DNA of 64,000 bases from Clostridium nigeriense. Lineage in GTDB: Bacteria; Bacillota; Clostridia; Clostridiales; Clostridiaceae. Under the pieces are notes generated by a model. That model had not been told where the DNA came from. It saw only the letters and a list, made by a program, of their open reading frames with translations, and ran no database searches. The DNA lies in the NCBI RefSeq assembly GCF_900086595.1, contig NZ_LT575472.1, positions 2,615,685-2,679,684 of the forward strand, written 5' to 3'. Each line of letters opens with the position of its first letter. Positions within the stretch are counted from its first letter, which is position 1. Positions 44,979-54,865 of the stretch are shown here, one piece after another. Made by a program: the position numbers and the translations under genes.

Positions 44979-46934
44979 CTATCCTTGATTTTTTATTTTC
45001 AATAACTTAGTATTTAATATCCCTATATTTGAAGCTTTTAATACTCTAAATGTATTATTTCTTGTATATACTTCAAGCTTAGTCATAAATTCTTCCGGCT
45101 TAATTTCTTTATCATTTACAAGCTTTAGCCCTTTCTCCCAAGATGCCGTTAATGCTGGATTTAAAAGAGAAGGTATTGAAACCTTAATTGCCTCGTAAAT
45201 CATTTCTCCAAGATTAGTTGGAGTTATAATTTGTGTCTTTTTATTTGCTTGCATATATTCTATATTAATTAGCTTTTTTAGTATTTCTGCCCTTGTAGCC
45301 GAAGTACCAATTCCCGCTCCCTTAATATGCTCCCTAAGTTCTTCATCTTCTATAAGCTTACCTGCATTTTCCATAGCTATTATCATAGACCCAGTAGTAT
45401 ATCTTTTGGGAGGTGATGTTTCCCCTTCTTTTATTTCTAACTCATTTATAACTACTTTTGTTCCTTTTCTTAAATTTTCAGGAAAACTTTCTTCACTTTC
45501 TTCTTTATCATTTCCAAGTACTATTAAATAACCCTTATCAATACATACTTTTTTATTTAAAATAAAGTTTTCTTTTCCAACTAAAATTGTAATAGCCATT
45601 TTACTATATTGAGCTGCTGGATAAAATATAGATAGGAATCTCCTTAAAATCACAAAATAAACCTGTTTATCTAAACTAGGTAATTTTAATAGAGTATCTT
45701 TTCCTTCTCCTGTTGGTATAATTGCATAGTGATCTGTAATCTTACTATCATCTACATATTTACTTTTTAATATTCCCTTAGAATAATCCTTATCTATAAT
45801 TTCATTTGCTATATTGGATAACTCTTCTCCTATAGGCATATTTCTAAGCTTTATAATATTACCCTTTATCCCTTTTGCAACTGCTGTTGATAATACTCTC
45901 GCATCTGTTCTTGGATATGTAACCATCTTTTTTTCATAAAGATTTTGTACTATCTTTAATGTTTCATCTGGACTAATTTTAAATCTTTTTGTACACTCGT
46001 TTTGAAGTTCAGCTAAATTATATAAAAGAGGCGCATTTTTCTTTTCCTTAGTCTTTTTAACTTCCTTTATAGTACCATTTCCAATATCTCTAAGTTTAGT
46101 TATTAATTCTTCTGCCTCTTCTTTTTTATTAAATCCAACTTCATTATATAATTTAGGGGACTCAAAATACTCCGAGCCTTCTATAGCTTTCCAATCAGCT
46201 ATTATCTCAGAATTATCATCCTCCTTAGAAAAATTTCCAATTATCTTATAAAAAGACCTTTTCTTAAACTCTCTAATTTCTCTTTCTCTTTCTACGACCA
46301 TTCCAAGAACACATGTCATAACTCTCCCTACTGCTACAACAACATTCTTATCTTTTTGTAATGCATTTGCTAAAGTCTTTCCATATAATAATGTCAAAAG
46401 TCTTGAGAAATTTATACCAAATATGTAATCCTCTTTAGCTCTTAAATAAGCAGAATGTGCTAAAGAATCATACTCTTCTAAAGGTTTGGCTTCTTTTATA
46501 CCTCTTTTTATTTCCTCTTCAGTTTGAGAGTCTATCCACACTCTTTTTTTTACCTTATTAGGCTTTCCAGCCATATCATCAACTAATCTATATATATACT
46601 CTCCTTCTCGACCGGAGTCTGTGCAAACATATATAGTATCTACATCTTCCCTATTCATTAAACTACTTACAACATTAAATTGTGCCGAAGCAGAAGGTAT
46701 TACTTCATATTTATAATCTTTAGGTAAAAAAGGTAAGTCTCTTAAATTCCAAAATTTCAATTTTTCATCATAAACTTCCGGATAACTCATAGTTACCATA
46801 TGTCCAACACACCAAGTGAATATGCTTCTTTCACCCTCTATATATCCATTGTTTCTTTTCCCCTTTACATTTAGCAACTTAACAAATTCCATAGCTACTG
46901 AAGGTTTTTCTGCAATAAATAAAGTTTTCCCCAT
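44979..46934 (-). CDS. topB: DNA topoisomerase III
   Basis: A 651-residue type IA topoisomerase that relaxes and decatenates DNA through a single-strand break. TOPRIM elements IAEKPSVAMEF (near 7-17) and TDSGREGEYIY (acidic triad) are present. The catalytic tyrosine lies in TYPRTDARVLS, and the C-terminal motif GIGTSATRAEI follows. There is no C-terminal zinc-ribbon array, in line with TopB rather than TopA. Length is slightly short for TopB. Single gene. Confidence 0.95.
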   Translation of the reverse strand: MGKTLFIAEKPSVAMEFVKLLNVKGKRNNGYIEGERSIFTWCVGHMVTMSYPEVYDEKLKFWNLRDLPFLPKDYKYEVIPSASAQFNVVSSLMNREDVDTIYVCTDSGREGEYIYRLVDDMAGKPNKVKKRVWIDSQTEEEIKRGIKEAKPLEEYDSLAHSAYLRAKEDYIFGINFSRLLTLLYGKTLANALQKDKNVVVAVGRVMTCVLGMVVEREREIREFKKRSFYKIIGNFSKEDDNSEIIADWKAIEGSEYFESPKLYNEVGFNKKEEAEELITKLRDIGNGTIKEVKKTKEKKNAPLLYNLAELQNECTKRFKISPDETLKIVQNLYEKKMVTYPRTDARVLSTAVAKGIKGNIIKLRNMPIGEELSNIANEIIDKDYSKGILKSKYVDDSKITDHYAIIPTGEGKDTLLKLPSLDKQVYFVILRRFLSIFYPAAQYSKMAITILVGKENFILNKKVCIDKGYLIVLGNDKEESEESFPENLRKGTKVVINELEIKEGETSPPKRYTTGSMIIAMENAGKLIEDEELREHIKGAGIGTSATRAEILKKLINIEYMQANKKTQIITPTNLGEMIYEAIKVSIPSLLNPALTASWEKGLKLVNDKEIKPEEFMTKLEVYTRNNTFRVLKASNIGILNTKLLKIKNQG

Positions 46935-46952
46935 AGAAACTTCCTTTCTAAT

Positions 46953-46984
46953 AAAAATAAACCTTCATATGAAGGTTTATTTTT
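46953..46984. terminator. Terminator between tspO and topB
   Basis: A 32-base perfect palindrome (arms AAAAATAAACCTTCAT / ATGAAGGTTTATTTTT) downstream of the TspO stop; T-rich on both strands. Confidence 0.9.
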
Positions 46985-47002
46985 ATTATACTATATATTT
47001 TT

Positions 47003-47497
47003 TTACATTTCATTAAAAACCCATATAAAGAAATTTAAAAATCCAGCGTACACTAACCAAATCATATATGGAATAAGTAATAATCCTGCAATTTTATCGA
47101 TTTTAATAAACTTTATAAAAGTTATTATTACAAAAACAAATAACATTATTATCCATAAAAATGATATTCCATACAATCTAAAAGTAAAGAAAATAAAACT
47201 CCACATAAAGTTCAAAATAAGTTGGATTATATAAAAGAAATAAGCCCCCTTATCATCTATATTTGATTTGTTCTTAACATAAATTCTGTAAGCTGCAATT
47301 CCCATTAATATATATAATATTATCCATACCACAGCAAAAACTATATCCGGAGGTGTAAAAACAAATTTTTTAAGATTTCTATATGTATCCATAGAATTTC
47401 TATTAATATATCCTACAATGAGTCCTCCTAATAAAGGAATAATTATATTTAATAATAAAGGAATAATTTTTATATTTCTTTTAACTTTATTTTTCAT
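47003..47497 (-). CDS. TspO/MBR family membrane protein
   Basis: 164 residues with five membrane helices. The conserved signature is seen as FTPPDIVFAVVWIILYILMGIAAYRIY and, further on, LNFMWSFIFF, with conserved aromatic residues. TspO proteins bind tetrapyrroles and related ligands and act in stress signalling in other bacteria; the role in clostridia is not established. Same strand as the kinases, 60 bp after them. Confidence 0.9.
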   Translation of the reverse strand: MKNKVKRNIKIIPLLLNIIIPLLGGLIVGYINRNSMDTYRNLKKFVFTPPDIVFAVVWIILYILMGIAAYRIYVKNKSNIDDKGAYFFYIIQLILNFMWSFIFFTFRLYGISFLWIIMLFVFVIITFIKFIKIDKIAGLLLIPYMIWLVYAGFLNFFIWVFNEM

Positions 47498-47557
47498 TTA
47501 ATACACTCCCATATATTATTCTATATTATATATGTCTAAAAAAATAAAGTTATGTTA

Positions 47558-49570
47558 TTAAAAATAAATATCAGAGAATTCAATATCTATCTTTTGATTA
47601 AAATTATTAATTTCTATATTATTATTTACTATAGCCTTACTACTCTTTATATTCTTGTCATAAGGTAACTCTATTTTAAATATATTCCCATATTTCTTTC
47701 CAGCATTAATACTTATTTCTCCCCCATGAAGTTCAACTAACCCCTTTGTTAAATATAAACCAAGTCCACTTCCTTCTGATGGTCTATTTAAAGAAGTATT
47801 TACCTTTGTAAATTTATCGAATATTTCATTTCTTTTATCTTCTGGTATTGCTTCTGCATCATTTACTACTTCAATAATTATTTTTTCATTATTGCACACC
47901 TTAGTAGTGACATAAATATTTCCATTATCCTTTCCATATTTTAATGAATTAGATAATATATTTAGCATTATTCTCTCAATATGACTTTTATCACAATATA
48001 AGTATATTTCCTCATACTGTGGATCATAAGTTAATTTAGTATTTTTCAGCTTCATATAAAAATCACAAGACAAAACTATATTTTCAATTATATCTACAAC
48101 ATTATAAATTTTACAATCTCTCTCTAAATATCCTTCTGATAGCTTATTGCTATCTATAAAATTATTTATAGTTCTAATTAGTCTTAAACAATTCTGCCTA
48201 ATTATATTATTATTATTATTTATTTTGTGTATTTGATTATTATCTAAGTACACATCATTTAATTGAAGTGCTGAATAAATAACATTTATAGGAGTTCTTA
48301 ATTCATGAGAAATATTTGAATAAAATTCATCTTTAATATTTTCCTCTTTTATCTTTTTTTCTATTTTTACTATTTCTTCTCTTTGTTTTATTATTTCACT
48401 AATATCATTAAATACAAGTATTTTTCTATTATCATAAATTTTCATTAATAATATTTCTAAATACTTTTCTTCTCCAGATTCAGCTATTATTCTTATTTCA
48501 GTTGAAAATTCGTTAACTTCCCTCTCTTTAGAATATTCTTTGCCTGTTATAACATTTAAAATTTCATTAAGATTTAACATTCTATCATTACACTGAAGTT
48601 CATTTATTATATTGCAATATTTATTTTCTGAATAATTAGAGTAAGTTAATATATCATTTTCAAAAAGTAAAATTCCATTTGAAAAAGCTTGTACAACATC
48701 AAAATATTTTTTTTCACTCTTCTCTAGTAATAAGTTTAACTCTTTTAATTCTTTTTCTCTTCTTTTTAAGTTCTTATTTAAACTTTTCTTAATTTCCTTT
48801 GCTCTATTTAAGCTTTCATAAGCACTAGAATATGCATTTGATAATAAAGTTTCTTCAAATTTATCATATAATAAAAAATATGAAATTGATTTGCTAATCC
48901 AAATAAAAAAATTCAATTCTATATTTACTAATAAGGAAATAAATAAAAAAGTGTTACTTAATAATGAAAAAAAACTTATTCTTAGAATCCATCTATCTTC
49001 TTTTTGTAACTTAAAATTATTATATAAAACTACACTTAATATAAACAATATAGAAACTACTACTTGATTTATAATAATTCCCCTTCTGCTTGTAAAAATT
49101 AAAGCTAATTTACTCAAAATATTATTTTCATCTTTTAAGATAAAACTTATAATTATCATAATAAAAAATAGAATTATCCATTGAATTCTTTCTTTATAAT
49201 TTTTGTAGTATAATATCATACTTAGAATTATATTTAACATTTCGAAATATACTATAATTTGAGTAAAGGCTATTACTATATTATTATCCGTTATAAAATG
49301 GGATAATTCTATATCTAAAAATCTAATAATAGCTATAAAAAAACATCCTATCCCTAAATATTTTAATATTCCTAGATCTCTATTCTTCACCTTTACTATA
49401 CTTATAATAAAAATTAGCACTGATATAGATAAACATAATACTCTATTTATAAAAATATATTCATTTGTCATATTAAAAATTAATTCAATAATAATAAGAA
49501 CTAAAATTGCAGGTAGAAATATGTGAGACATTAATCCAATATGTTTATAATTTATCTTCTCCCCAATCAT
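47558..49570 (-). CDS. Membrane sensor histidine kinase A
   Basis: 670 residues. The N-terminal 240 residues carry about eight membrane helices and no large extracellular domain. A coiled-coil (about 250-290), a PAS-like region (about 285-400), a HisKA domain with phospho-acceptor His422 in NISHELRTPINV, and an ATPase domain with LNILSNSLKYG (N-box) and SGLGLYLTKGL (G2) follow. No receiver domain and no response regulator lies within several kilobases, so the partner is elsewhere. The start follows the preceding kinase by 17 bp; the two proteins are similar in layout and probably arose by duplication. Confidence 0.9.
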   Translation of the reverse strand: MIGEKINYKHIGLMSHIFLPAILVLIIIELIFNMTNEYIFINRVLCLSISVLIFIISIVKVKNRDLGILKYLGIGCFFIAIIRFLDIELSHFITDNNIVIAFTQIIVYFEMLNIILSMILYYKNYKERIQWIILFFIMIIISFILKDENNILSKLALIFTSRRGIIINQVVVSILFILSVVLYNNFKLQKEDRWILRISFFSLLSNTFLFISLLVNIELNFFIWISKSISYFLLYDKFEETLLSNAYSSAYESLNRAKEIKKSLNKNLKRREKELKELNLLLEKSEKKYFDVVQAFSNGILLFENDILTYSNYSENKYCNIINELQCNDRMLNLNEILNVITGKEYSKEREVNEFSTEIRIIAESGEEKYLEILLMKIYDNRKILVFNDISEIIKQREEIVKIEKKIKEENIKDEFYSNISHELRTPINVIYSALQLNDVYLDNNQIHKINNNNNIIRQNCLRLIRTINNFIDSNKLSEGYLERDCKIYNVVDIIENIVLSCDFYMKLKNTKLTYDPQYEEIYLYCDKSHIERIMLNILSNSLKYGKDNGNIYVTTKVCNNEKIIIEVVNDAEAIPEDKRNEIFDKFTKVNTSLNRPSEGSGLGLYLTKGLVELHGGEISINAGKKYGNIFKIELPYDKNIKSSKAIVNNNIEINNFNQKIDIEFSDIYF

Positions 49571-49587
49571 ATATACTATTACACCCT

Positions 49588-51507
49588 TTACTTATACAAC
49601 TTTATAATAAAAGTAGTCCCCTTTCCTACTTCACTATTGATATTTATGGATCCATTTTGAGCTTTTATTAGATTATATACAACAAATAGCCCAACTCCAA
49701 AACCTGTAGGATTATTATTTTTGCACCTACTTTCCATTTCATATTTATTAAAAGCTTTATTAATAAACTCTTTACTCATTCCCAATCCATTATCACTTAC
49801 TTCTATTAATACATAATCTTTAAAATTTTTTATCTTAATAGAGATTATTCCTCCAGAACTTGTAAACTTAATTGAATTCGATACTAAATTTAATATTACT
49901 CTTTGCATCATTTCTTTATCAAAATAAATATATATTTCTTCCTCATCAGTATCAAATATAGTTTCAATTCCACTATTATTAATATAAGGGGACAAAGAAA
50001 ATAAATAATCCTCAATAAACTCAACTATATTATCTAAAATTAAATTTACTTGTAAATTTTCCGAATCTATTTTACTTATATCGATTAAATTATTAGTGAA
50101 TTTTGTTAATATAAAACAATTCTCCTTGCTTATATCATTATACATTTTTATTTTTTCTATATTATTATTATCAATTAATATTTTTTCAAGTTGAATAGCT
50201 GAATATATTACATTAACAGGTATTTTTAAATCATGAGATATATTTGATAAAAAATTTTTCTTTATCTCTTCTCTAATTTTAATATTTTCAAGCTCTTCTT
50301 TCATTTCTGATAACTTTATTTCTTCAGTTAAATCTTTAAATAATATAATGTATTCTAATTCTTCAATATTCAGGTTAAATAGCCGTAACTCTATTTTTTT
50401 ATTGTTCAATGTAATAGTAGAAGCATATGGAGAACCCTTAAATTCCTTCCCTATTTTACTTAAATCATAATTAAAATCTATATAATTATCTATTCTTTTA
50501 TTTACTACTTCTCTTAAATTATCTTTTTGAACTTCTTTCAAAAATTTTGAATTACAGTAAACAATTCTTAAATTATTATTTATTATTACTATTGGATTGG
50601 GTAGTCTTCCTAAGAAACTTTTATATAACCCCTGTTTATCCTTTAACTTTCTATAAGTCTCTTCTAATTTATAATTATTTTTTATTATTTTTCTATTTAT
50701 ATTTTCTAAGTGTTTACTTGTATCTATTGTTTCCTTAAAAACAAAATTATAATTTTCTTTAGTTATATTAAAAATTATAGCAATTAGAGTTGAGATAAAA
50801 ACTATTTGCATAACTACCCCTGAAATATTATTTATAGTATATATACTATATCTAGTTGCCAAAATCCTTATAACATAGTCAAAAGTTGTAAAAAATAAAT
50901 TTAATTTAAGTAAATCTATCTTTTTATTAAACTCTATATTATATGAGTAAATGTATTTATAAGCTAATATCAATAATACTGAAATAGATATAATATATAT
51001 TATTGGGGTTATAATCCAATAATATTTTGAATTTAAATATATTAACGTGGTTAAAGAAATTAATATACTAAAATATTCTATATATATTTTTTTATCCTTA
51101 TTATCTATCTCTCTATATTTTGATAACATATAATATAATAATATTCTATTAATGAATCTAAAATTATAAACTTGGCTATATTCAATTTTTTTCAAGAAAA
51201 CCTTTAGTACTTGAAAATATCCATCTGGTGTTAATGCTATCATTTGAATAAAGCAATTTATTAAAAAATATAATTGTAACAAACCATAAATTGGCTTTTT
51301 AGTAATACTTTCTAGATGTATCGAAAACATTAATAAAATTATACTTAGTATAAGAGCAAACATATCAAATAAATTATATGTAATCTGCTCATTAAAAAAA
51401 GACATTATTAGTGCAAAAGAAAATATACATGTAGTAATGAAGCTATACCCTAATATATCTTTTAAATTCATATAATAAATTTTTTCTTTAAAATTATTAT
51501 AATCCAC
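49588..51507 (-). CDS. Membrane sensor histidine kinase B
   Basis: 639 residues from GTG 51507 (GGAGA ribosome site). About eight membrane helices (18-250), coiled-coil (about 255-295), PAS-like region (about 295-400), then HisKA with His425 in NISHDLKIPVNV and an ATPase domain with LNLVSNSIKFTS and FGVGLFVVYNLI. It is a paralogue of the kinase encoded 17 bp downstream, with the same helix-PAS-kinase order. The signal is unknown; the lack of an outer domain suggests sensing in or near the membrane. Confidence 0.9.
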   Translation of the reverse strand: MDYNNFKEKIYYMNLKDILGYSFITTCIFSFALIMSFFNEQITYNLFDMFALILSIILLMFSIHLESITKKPIYGLLQLYFLINCFIQMIALTPDGYFQVLKVFLKKIEYSQVYNFRFINRILLYYMLSKYREIDNKDKKIYIEYFSILISLTTLIYLNSKYYWIITPIIYIISISVLLILAYKYIYSYNIEFNKKIDLLKLNLFFTTFDYVIRILATRYSIYTINNISGVVMQIVFISTLIAIIFNITKENYNFVFKETIDTSKHLENINRKIIKNNYKLEETYRKLKDKQGLYKSFLGRLPNPIVIINNNLRIVYCNSKFLKEVQKDNLREVVNKRIDNYIDFNYDLSKIGKEFKGSPYASTITLNNKKIELRLFNLNIEELEYIILFKDLTEEIKLSEMKEELENIKIREEIKKNFLSNISHDLKIPVNVIYSAIQLEKILIDNNNIEKIKMYNDISKENCFILTKFTNNLIDISKIDSENLQVNLILDNIVEFIEDYLFSLSPYINNSGIETIFDTDEEEIYIYFDKEMMQRVILNLVSNSIKFTSSGGIISIKIKNFKDYVLIEVSDNGLGMSKEFINKAFNKYEMESRCKNNNPTGFGVGLFVVYNLIKAQNGSININSEVGKGTTFIIKLYK

Positions 51508-51628
51508 TATTTTTCTCCTTATTCAATATCATTACTACATAATTTTACATCATTTCCTTTTATAAGTGAATATAATTATATATTTTAAATATAACATTTT
51601 TTAACAAGCAGCCCTAAAAAATTTAGTA

Positions 51629-52555
51629 TCAACAAAATTTATGACTATTTATCCAATAAACTATCTCTTTAATCACAACATCCTTATTTATTTCATTTAA
51701 CATCTCATGTCTACCTTCTTTATATAATTTATAATTTAAATCCTTTACACCAAGCTTTTTATAAGTATTATATAAATTTAAAATTCCTTTCCCAAAATAT
51801 CCAACAGGATCTCTATCTCCAGCAAGTATATAAATTGGAATGTCTATTTTTTTTATCTTATTCAAATTTTCTTCCTTATGAATATCCCATAGCCCATTAA
51901 TTAAATCTTGATAAAATTCTGTTGGATAGATAAATCCACAAAATTCATCTTTTATATATTTATCAACCTCTGCTTTTTCACTACATAACCAATCAAAATC
52001 TGTTTGTGGATTTTTAACACTAGAATTAAAGCCTCCAAAAGAAAGCTTATCCATAAGTTTACTTCTATTCCCCGTACCTTTAAGTAATATTTCAAGTTTG
52101 CAAACTAACAATCCTATCTTAGTAAAAAATTTTGGTTTGCCATTACTACCAGATAAAATTAATCCATCTATAGTATCACCATACTCCTCAAGATATCTTT
52201 GACTTAAAAATGATCCCATACTATGACCAAATAAAATAATTGGAATATCCTTATTTTCATTTTTAATAATATCATTTAAATGTTTTATATCTTCTACCAT
52301 TGTATAAAACTTATCATTACCATTTAAATACCCTAACTTATCAATGTTCTCACTACTTTTTCCATGCCCACAGTGATCATTTCCATAAACTAAATAACCT
52401 TCTTCAACTAATTTATTAGCAAAGTAATCATATCTTCCTGCCCATTCTGACATGCCGTGGGCTAATTGAATTATAGCTTTAGGTTTTGTATTATTTCCCC
52501 ATTTATAATATATAATAGTTGAATTTTCTTTATTTTTAAAATTATATTGTTCCAA
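51629..52555 (-). CDS. Alpha/beta hydrolase, monoacylglycerol lipase/lysophospholipase-like
   Basis: A 308-residue cytoplasmic serine hydrolase. The oxyanion stretch QLAHGMSEWAGRYDYFA, nucleophile elbow GHSMGS, an acid in AGDRDPVG and the catalytic His in EGRHEMLNE are all present, and the order matches monoacylglycerol lipases (Hydrolase_4). Substrate not provable from sequence. Single gene, divergent from murT. Confidence 0.92.
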   Translation of the reverse strand: MEQYNFKNKENSTIIYYKWGNNTKPKAIIQLAHGMSEWAGRYDYFANKLVEEGYLVYGNDHCGHGKSSENIDKLGYLNGNDKFYTMVEDIKHLNDIIKNENKDIPIILFGHSMGSFLSQRYLEEYGDTIDGLILSGSNGKPKFFTKIGLLVCKLEILLKGTGNRSKLMDKLSFGGFNSSVKNPQTDFDWLCSEKAEVDKYIKDEFCGFIYPTEFYQDLINGLWDIHKEENLNKIKKIDIPIYILAGDRDPVGYFGKGILNLYNTYKKLGVKDLNYKLYKEGRHEMLNEINKDVVIKEIVYWINSHKFC

Positions 52556-52716
52556 TTAATACACTTCCTTTTAATAATTCTTAATAAAATCTTATCATAA
52601 CTTTATTTTTAAGTATATAAAGTTATGATATACTATTCATAGTAAAATCAAATATTAGTTTAATCTTTGATTATCTATTGATATTATTGTACATAATATT
52701 TGATAAGTATTATAAG

Positions 52717-54078
52717 GTGGTGAAAAAAATTAGTATTAAATCAACGATAAGCATTATAGCTTCAAAAATTACAATTTTTCTAACAAAAACAATACTAAAG
52801 GGGGGAACTACCTTTCCTGGAAAAGTAGCCTTAAAAATAGACAAAAATATTTTAAAAAAGGTTTCCCAAGGTTATAAGGTTGTTTTAGTTACAGGAACTA
52901 ATGGTAAAACTACTACGACTAGTATGATTTACAATATAGTTAAAGAATCTGGAAAAGAAGCAATAACTAACAATACAGGCGCAAACCTATTTCCAGGAAT
53001 AGTTACAACCTTTATAGATAACTACAAATTCTTTAATCCTAAGAAAGAATCTTATGCAATCATCGAAGTAGATGAAGCCAATCTAAAGTATATCACTGAA
53101 TTTATTTCTCCAGAAATAATTACAGTAACGAACCTTTTTAGAGATCAGTTAGATAGATATGGAGAAGTTTATACAACACTTTCTAAAATACTAGAAGGTA
53201 TAACTCTTTCTCCAAATACTACTTTAGTCTTAAATGGTGATGAATCACTTTTAGGTAAACTAGATCTTCCTAATAAAACTATTTTTTATGGCTTCAATGC
53301 TAAGATAAATGAAAATAAAAACATAGAAGTCAATGCAGATGCTAAGTTCTGTAAGTTCTGTAAATCGCCTTATGAGTATAATCATATTACCTATAATCAT
53401 TTGGGGGATTTTTACTGTACAGGCTGTGGTTTCAAAAGGGCTGATTTAAAATATGCTGTAAATGAAATATTAGAATTGACTCCAGACAGCTCTACTGTTA
53501 AGATAAATGACTTAGAAATTACCGTAAGCCAATCAGGGGTTTATAATATTTATAATGCATTATGTGCTTATGCAATTACTAAAGAACTAAATATTGATAA
53601 TGATTCAATAAAAAAATCATTACAAAATCAAGACTCAAGCTTTGGAAGGCAGGAAGCTTTAAACATCGATGGAAAAGAAGTTAAAATAATATTAGTAAAA
53701 AATCCAGCTGGCTATAATCAAGCTTTAGATACTCTTTGTTTAAACAAAGAAAGTTTTTCTACTGCTTTCTTATTAAACGATAACTATGCAGATGGTACAG
53801 ATGTATCTTGGATTTGGGATGTTGATTTTGAAAAACTCCAAGATTTAAATATTGATGAATTATTTATTTCAGGAATTAGATGTTATGATATGGCAGTAAG
53901 ACTTAAAATTGCTGGCCTAAATAAAGAAAAGTTTATTATTGAAGAAAGCTTTGATTCATTAACTAATAAAATTAAAAATAGTGCTAATGATAAGATCTAT
54001 ATTCTAGCCACATACACAGCAATGATTAATTATAGAAAACACTTATACTCAAAAGGTTATATTAAAAAGCTTTGGTAA
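52717..54078 (+). CDS. murT: Lipid II isoglutaminyl synthase, MurT subunit
   Basis: About 453 residues if it starts at GTG 52717. With GatD it amidates the D-glutamate of lipid II to D-isoglutamine in the cytoplasm. Mur-ligase features: ATP loop GTNGKTTT, EVDEANL, NLFRDQLDRYGE, a zinc ribbon CKFCKSP...CTGCGF found in MurT, and NPAGYNQALD near the C-terminal DUF1727 region. It ends 16 bp before gatD. The start is uncertain: the strong site TAAGGTGGTGA lies exactly at the GTG codons, and an ATT five bases after it is a non-standard alternative; homologues begin about here. Confidence 0.93.
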   Translation: MVKKISIKSTISIIASKITIFLTKTILKGGTTFPGKVALKIDKNILKKVSQGYKVVLVTGTNGKTTTTSMIYNIVKESGKEAITNNTGANLFPGIVTTFIDNYKFFNPKKESYAIIEVDEANLKYITEFISPEIITVTNLFRDQLDRYGEVYTTLSKILEGITLSPNTTLVLNGDESLLGKLDLPNKTIFYGFNAKINENKNIEVNADAKFCKFCKSPYEYNHITYNHLGDFYCTGCGFKRADLKYAVNEILELTPDSSTVKINDLEITVSQSGVYNIYNALCAYAITKELNIDNDSIKKSLQNQDSSFGRQEALNIDGKEVKIILVKNPAGYNQALDTLCLNKESFSTAFLLNDNYADGTDVSWIWDVDFEKLQDLNIDELFISGIRCYDMAVRLKIAGLNKEKFIIEESFDSLTNKIKNSANDKIYILATYTAMINYRKHLYSKGYIKKLW

Positions 54079-54094
54079 GAAAGGAGGCCTATAA

Positions 54095-54820
54095 ATGGAA
54101 TTAAATATTTGTCATCTTTATCCTGACTTACTTAATGTTTATGGAGATGTTGGTAATATATTAATATTAAAACATAGAGCAGAAGAAAGAGGTATAAAGG
54201 TTAACTTAATAAACTTATCTTTAAATGATGAATTTGATGCAGAAAATACTGATATTCTATTTTTTGGTGGAGGTCAAGATTTTGAGCAATCAATAGTTTC
54301 TGATGATTTAAAGACTATAAAAAAGCCTATGCTTAAAAAGTATATTGAAGATGAAAAGGTAGTAATCGCTATTTGTGGTGGATATCAATTATTAGGGAAT
54401 TATTATATAGCTCCAAATGGAGAAAAAATTGAAGGTCTTGGAATTTTAGATATTTATACTGAAGCTGGAGAAAATCGTTTTATAGGTAATACTGTAATAT
54501 ATAATGAGGATTTTAATGAAACTTATGTAGGTTTTGAAAATCACTCTGGAAGAACATATATTAATGGACTAAAACCTTTAGGCAAATGCCTTCATGGATA
54601 TGGAAATAATGGTGAAGATGGTTATGAAGGTTGTATTTATAAAAACACTTATTGCAGTTATTTCCATGGTTCTCTTCTATCTAAAAATCCTGAGTTAGCT
54701 GATAGATTTTTAAAAATTGCATTATCGAAGAAGTATGGAGAAATTAATTTAGAACCTTTAGACGATACTTTAGAACTTAAAGCAAAAAAAGTAATAATAG
54801 ATAAGTTAGAAAATAAATAA
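54095..54820 (+). CDS. gatD: Lipid II isoglutaminyl synthase, GatD glutaminase subunit
   Basis: A 241-residue class I glutamine amidotransferase-like protein (CobB/CobQ group) that releases ammonia from glutamine for MurT. Nucleophile Cys94 in AICGGYQLLG and catalytic His190 in SYFHGSLL are present; Arg127 (ENRFIG) matches the Arg used by S. aureus GatD. An AAAGGAGG ribosome site precedes the ATG. Couples with murT in one operon, ending in the palindromic terminator. Confidence 0.95.
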   Translation: MELNICHLYPDLLNVYGDVGNILILKHRAEERGIKVNLINLSLNDEFDAENTDILFFGGGQDFEQSIVSDDLKTIKKPMLKKYIEDEKVVIAICGGYQLLGNYYIAPNGEKIEGLGILDIYTEAGENRFIGNTVIYNEDFNETYVGFENHSGRTYINGLKPLGKCLHGYGNNGEDGYEGCIYKNTYCSYFHGSLLSKNPELADRFLKIALSKKYGEINLEPLDDTLELKAKKVIIDKLENK

Positions 54821-54865
54821 ATAAAATAGCAAGATAAAATTTTTATCTTGCTATTTTATTTATTT
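54815..54865. terminator. Convergent terminator overlapping both stop codons
   Basis: A 25-bp perfect inverted repeat around one base; the arms carry the block ATAGCAAGATAAAA and its complement. The gatD stop (54818-54820) and the end of the deacetylase gene (54856) both lie inside it. Confidence 0.93.

Noticed and set aside
47003..47497. TspO as part of a porphyrin operon
   Set aside because: No haem or tetrapyrrole gene is near; the neighbours are topB and the kinases.
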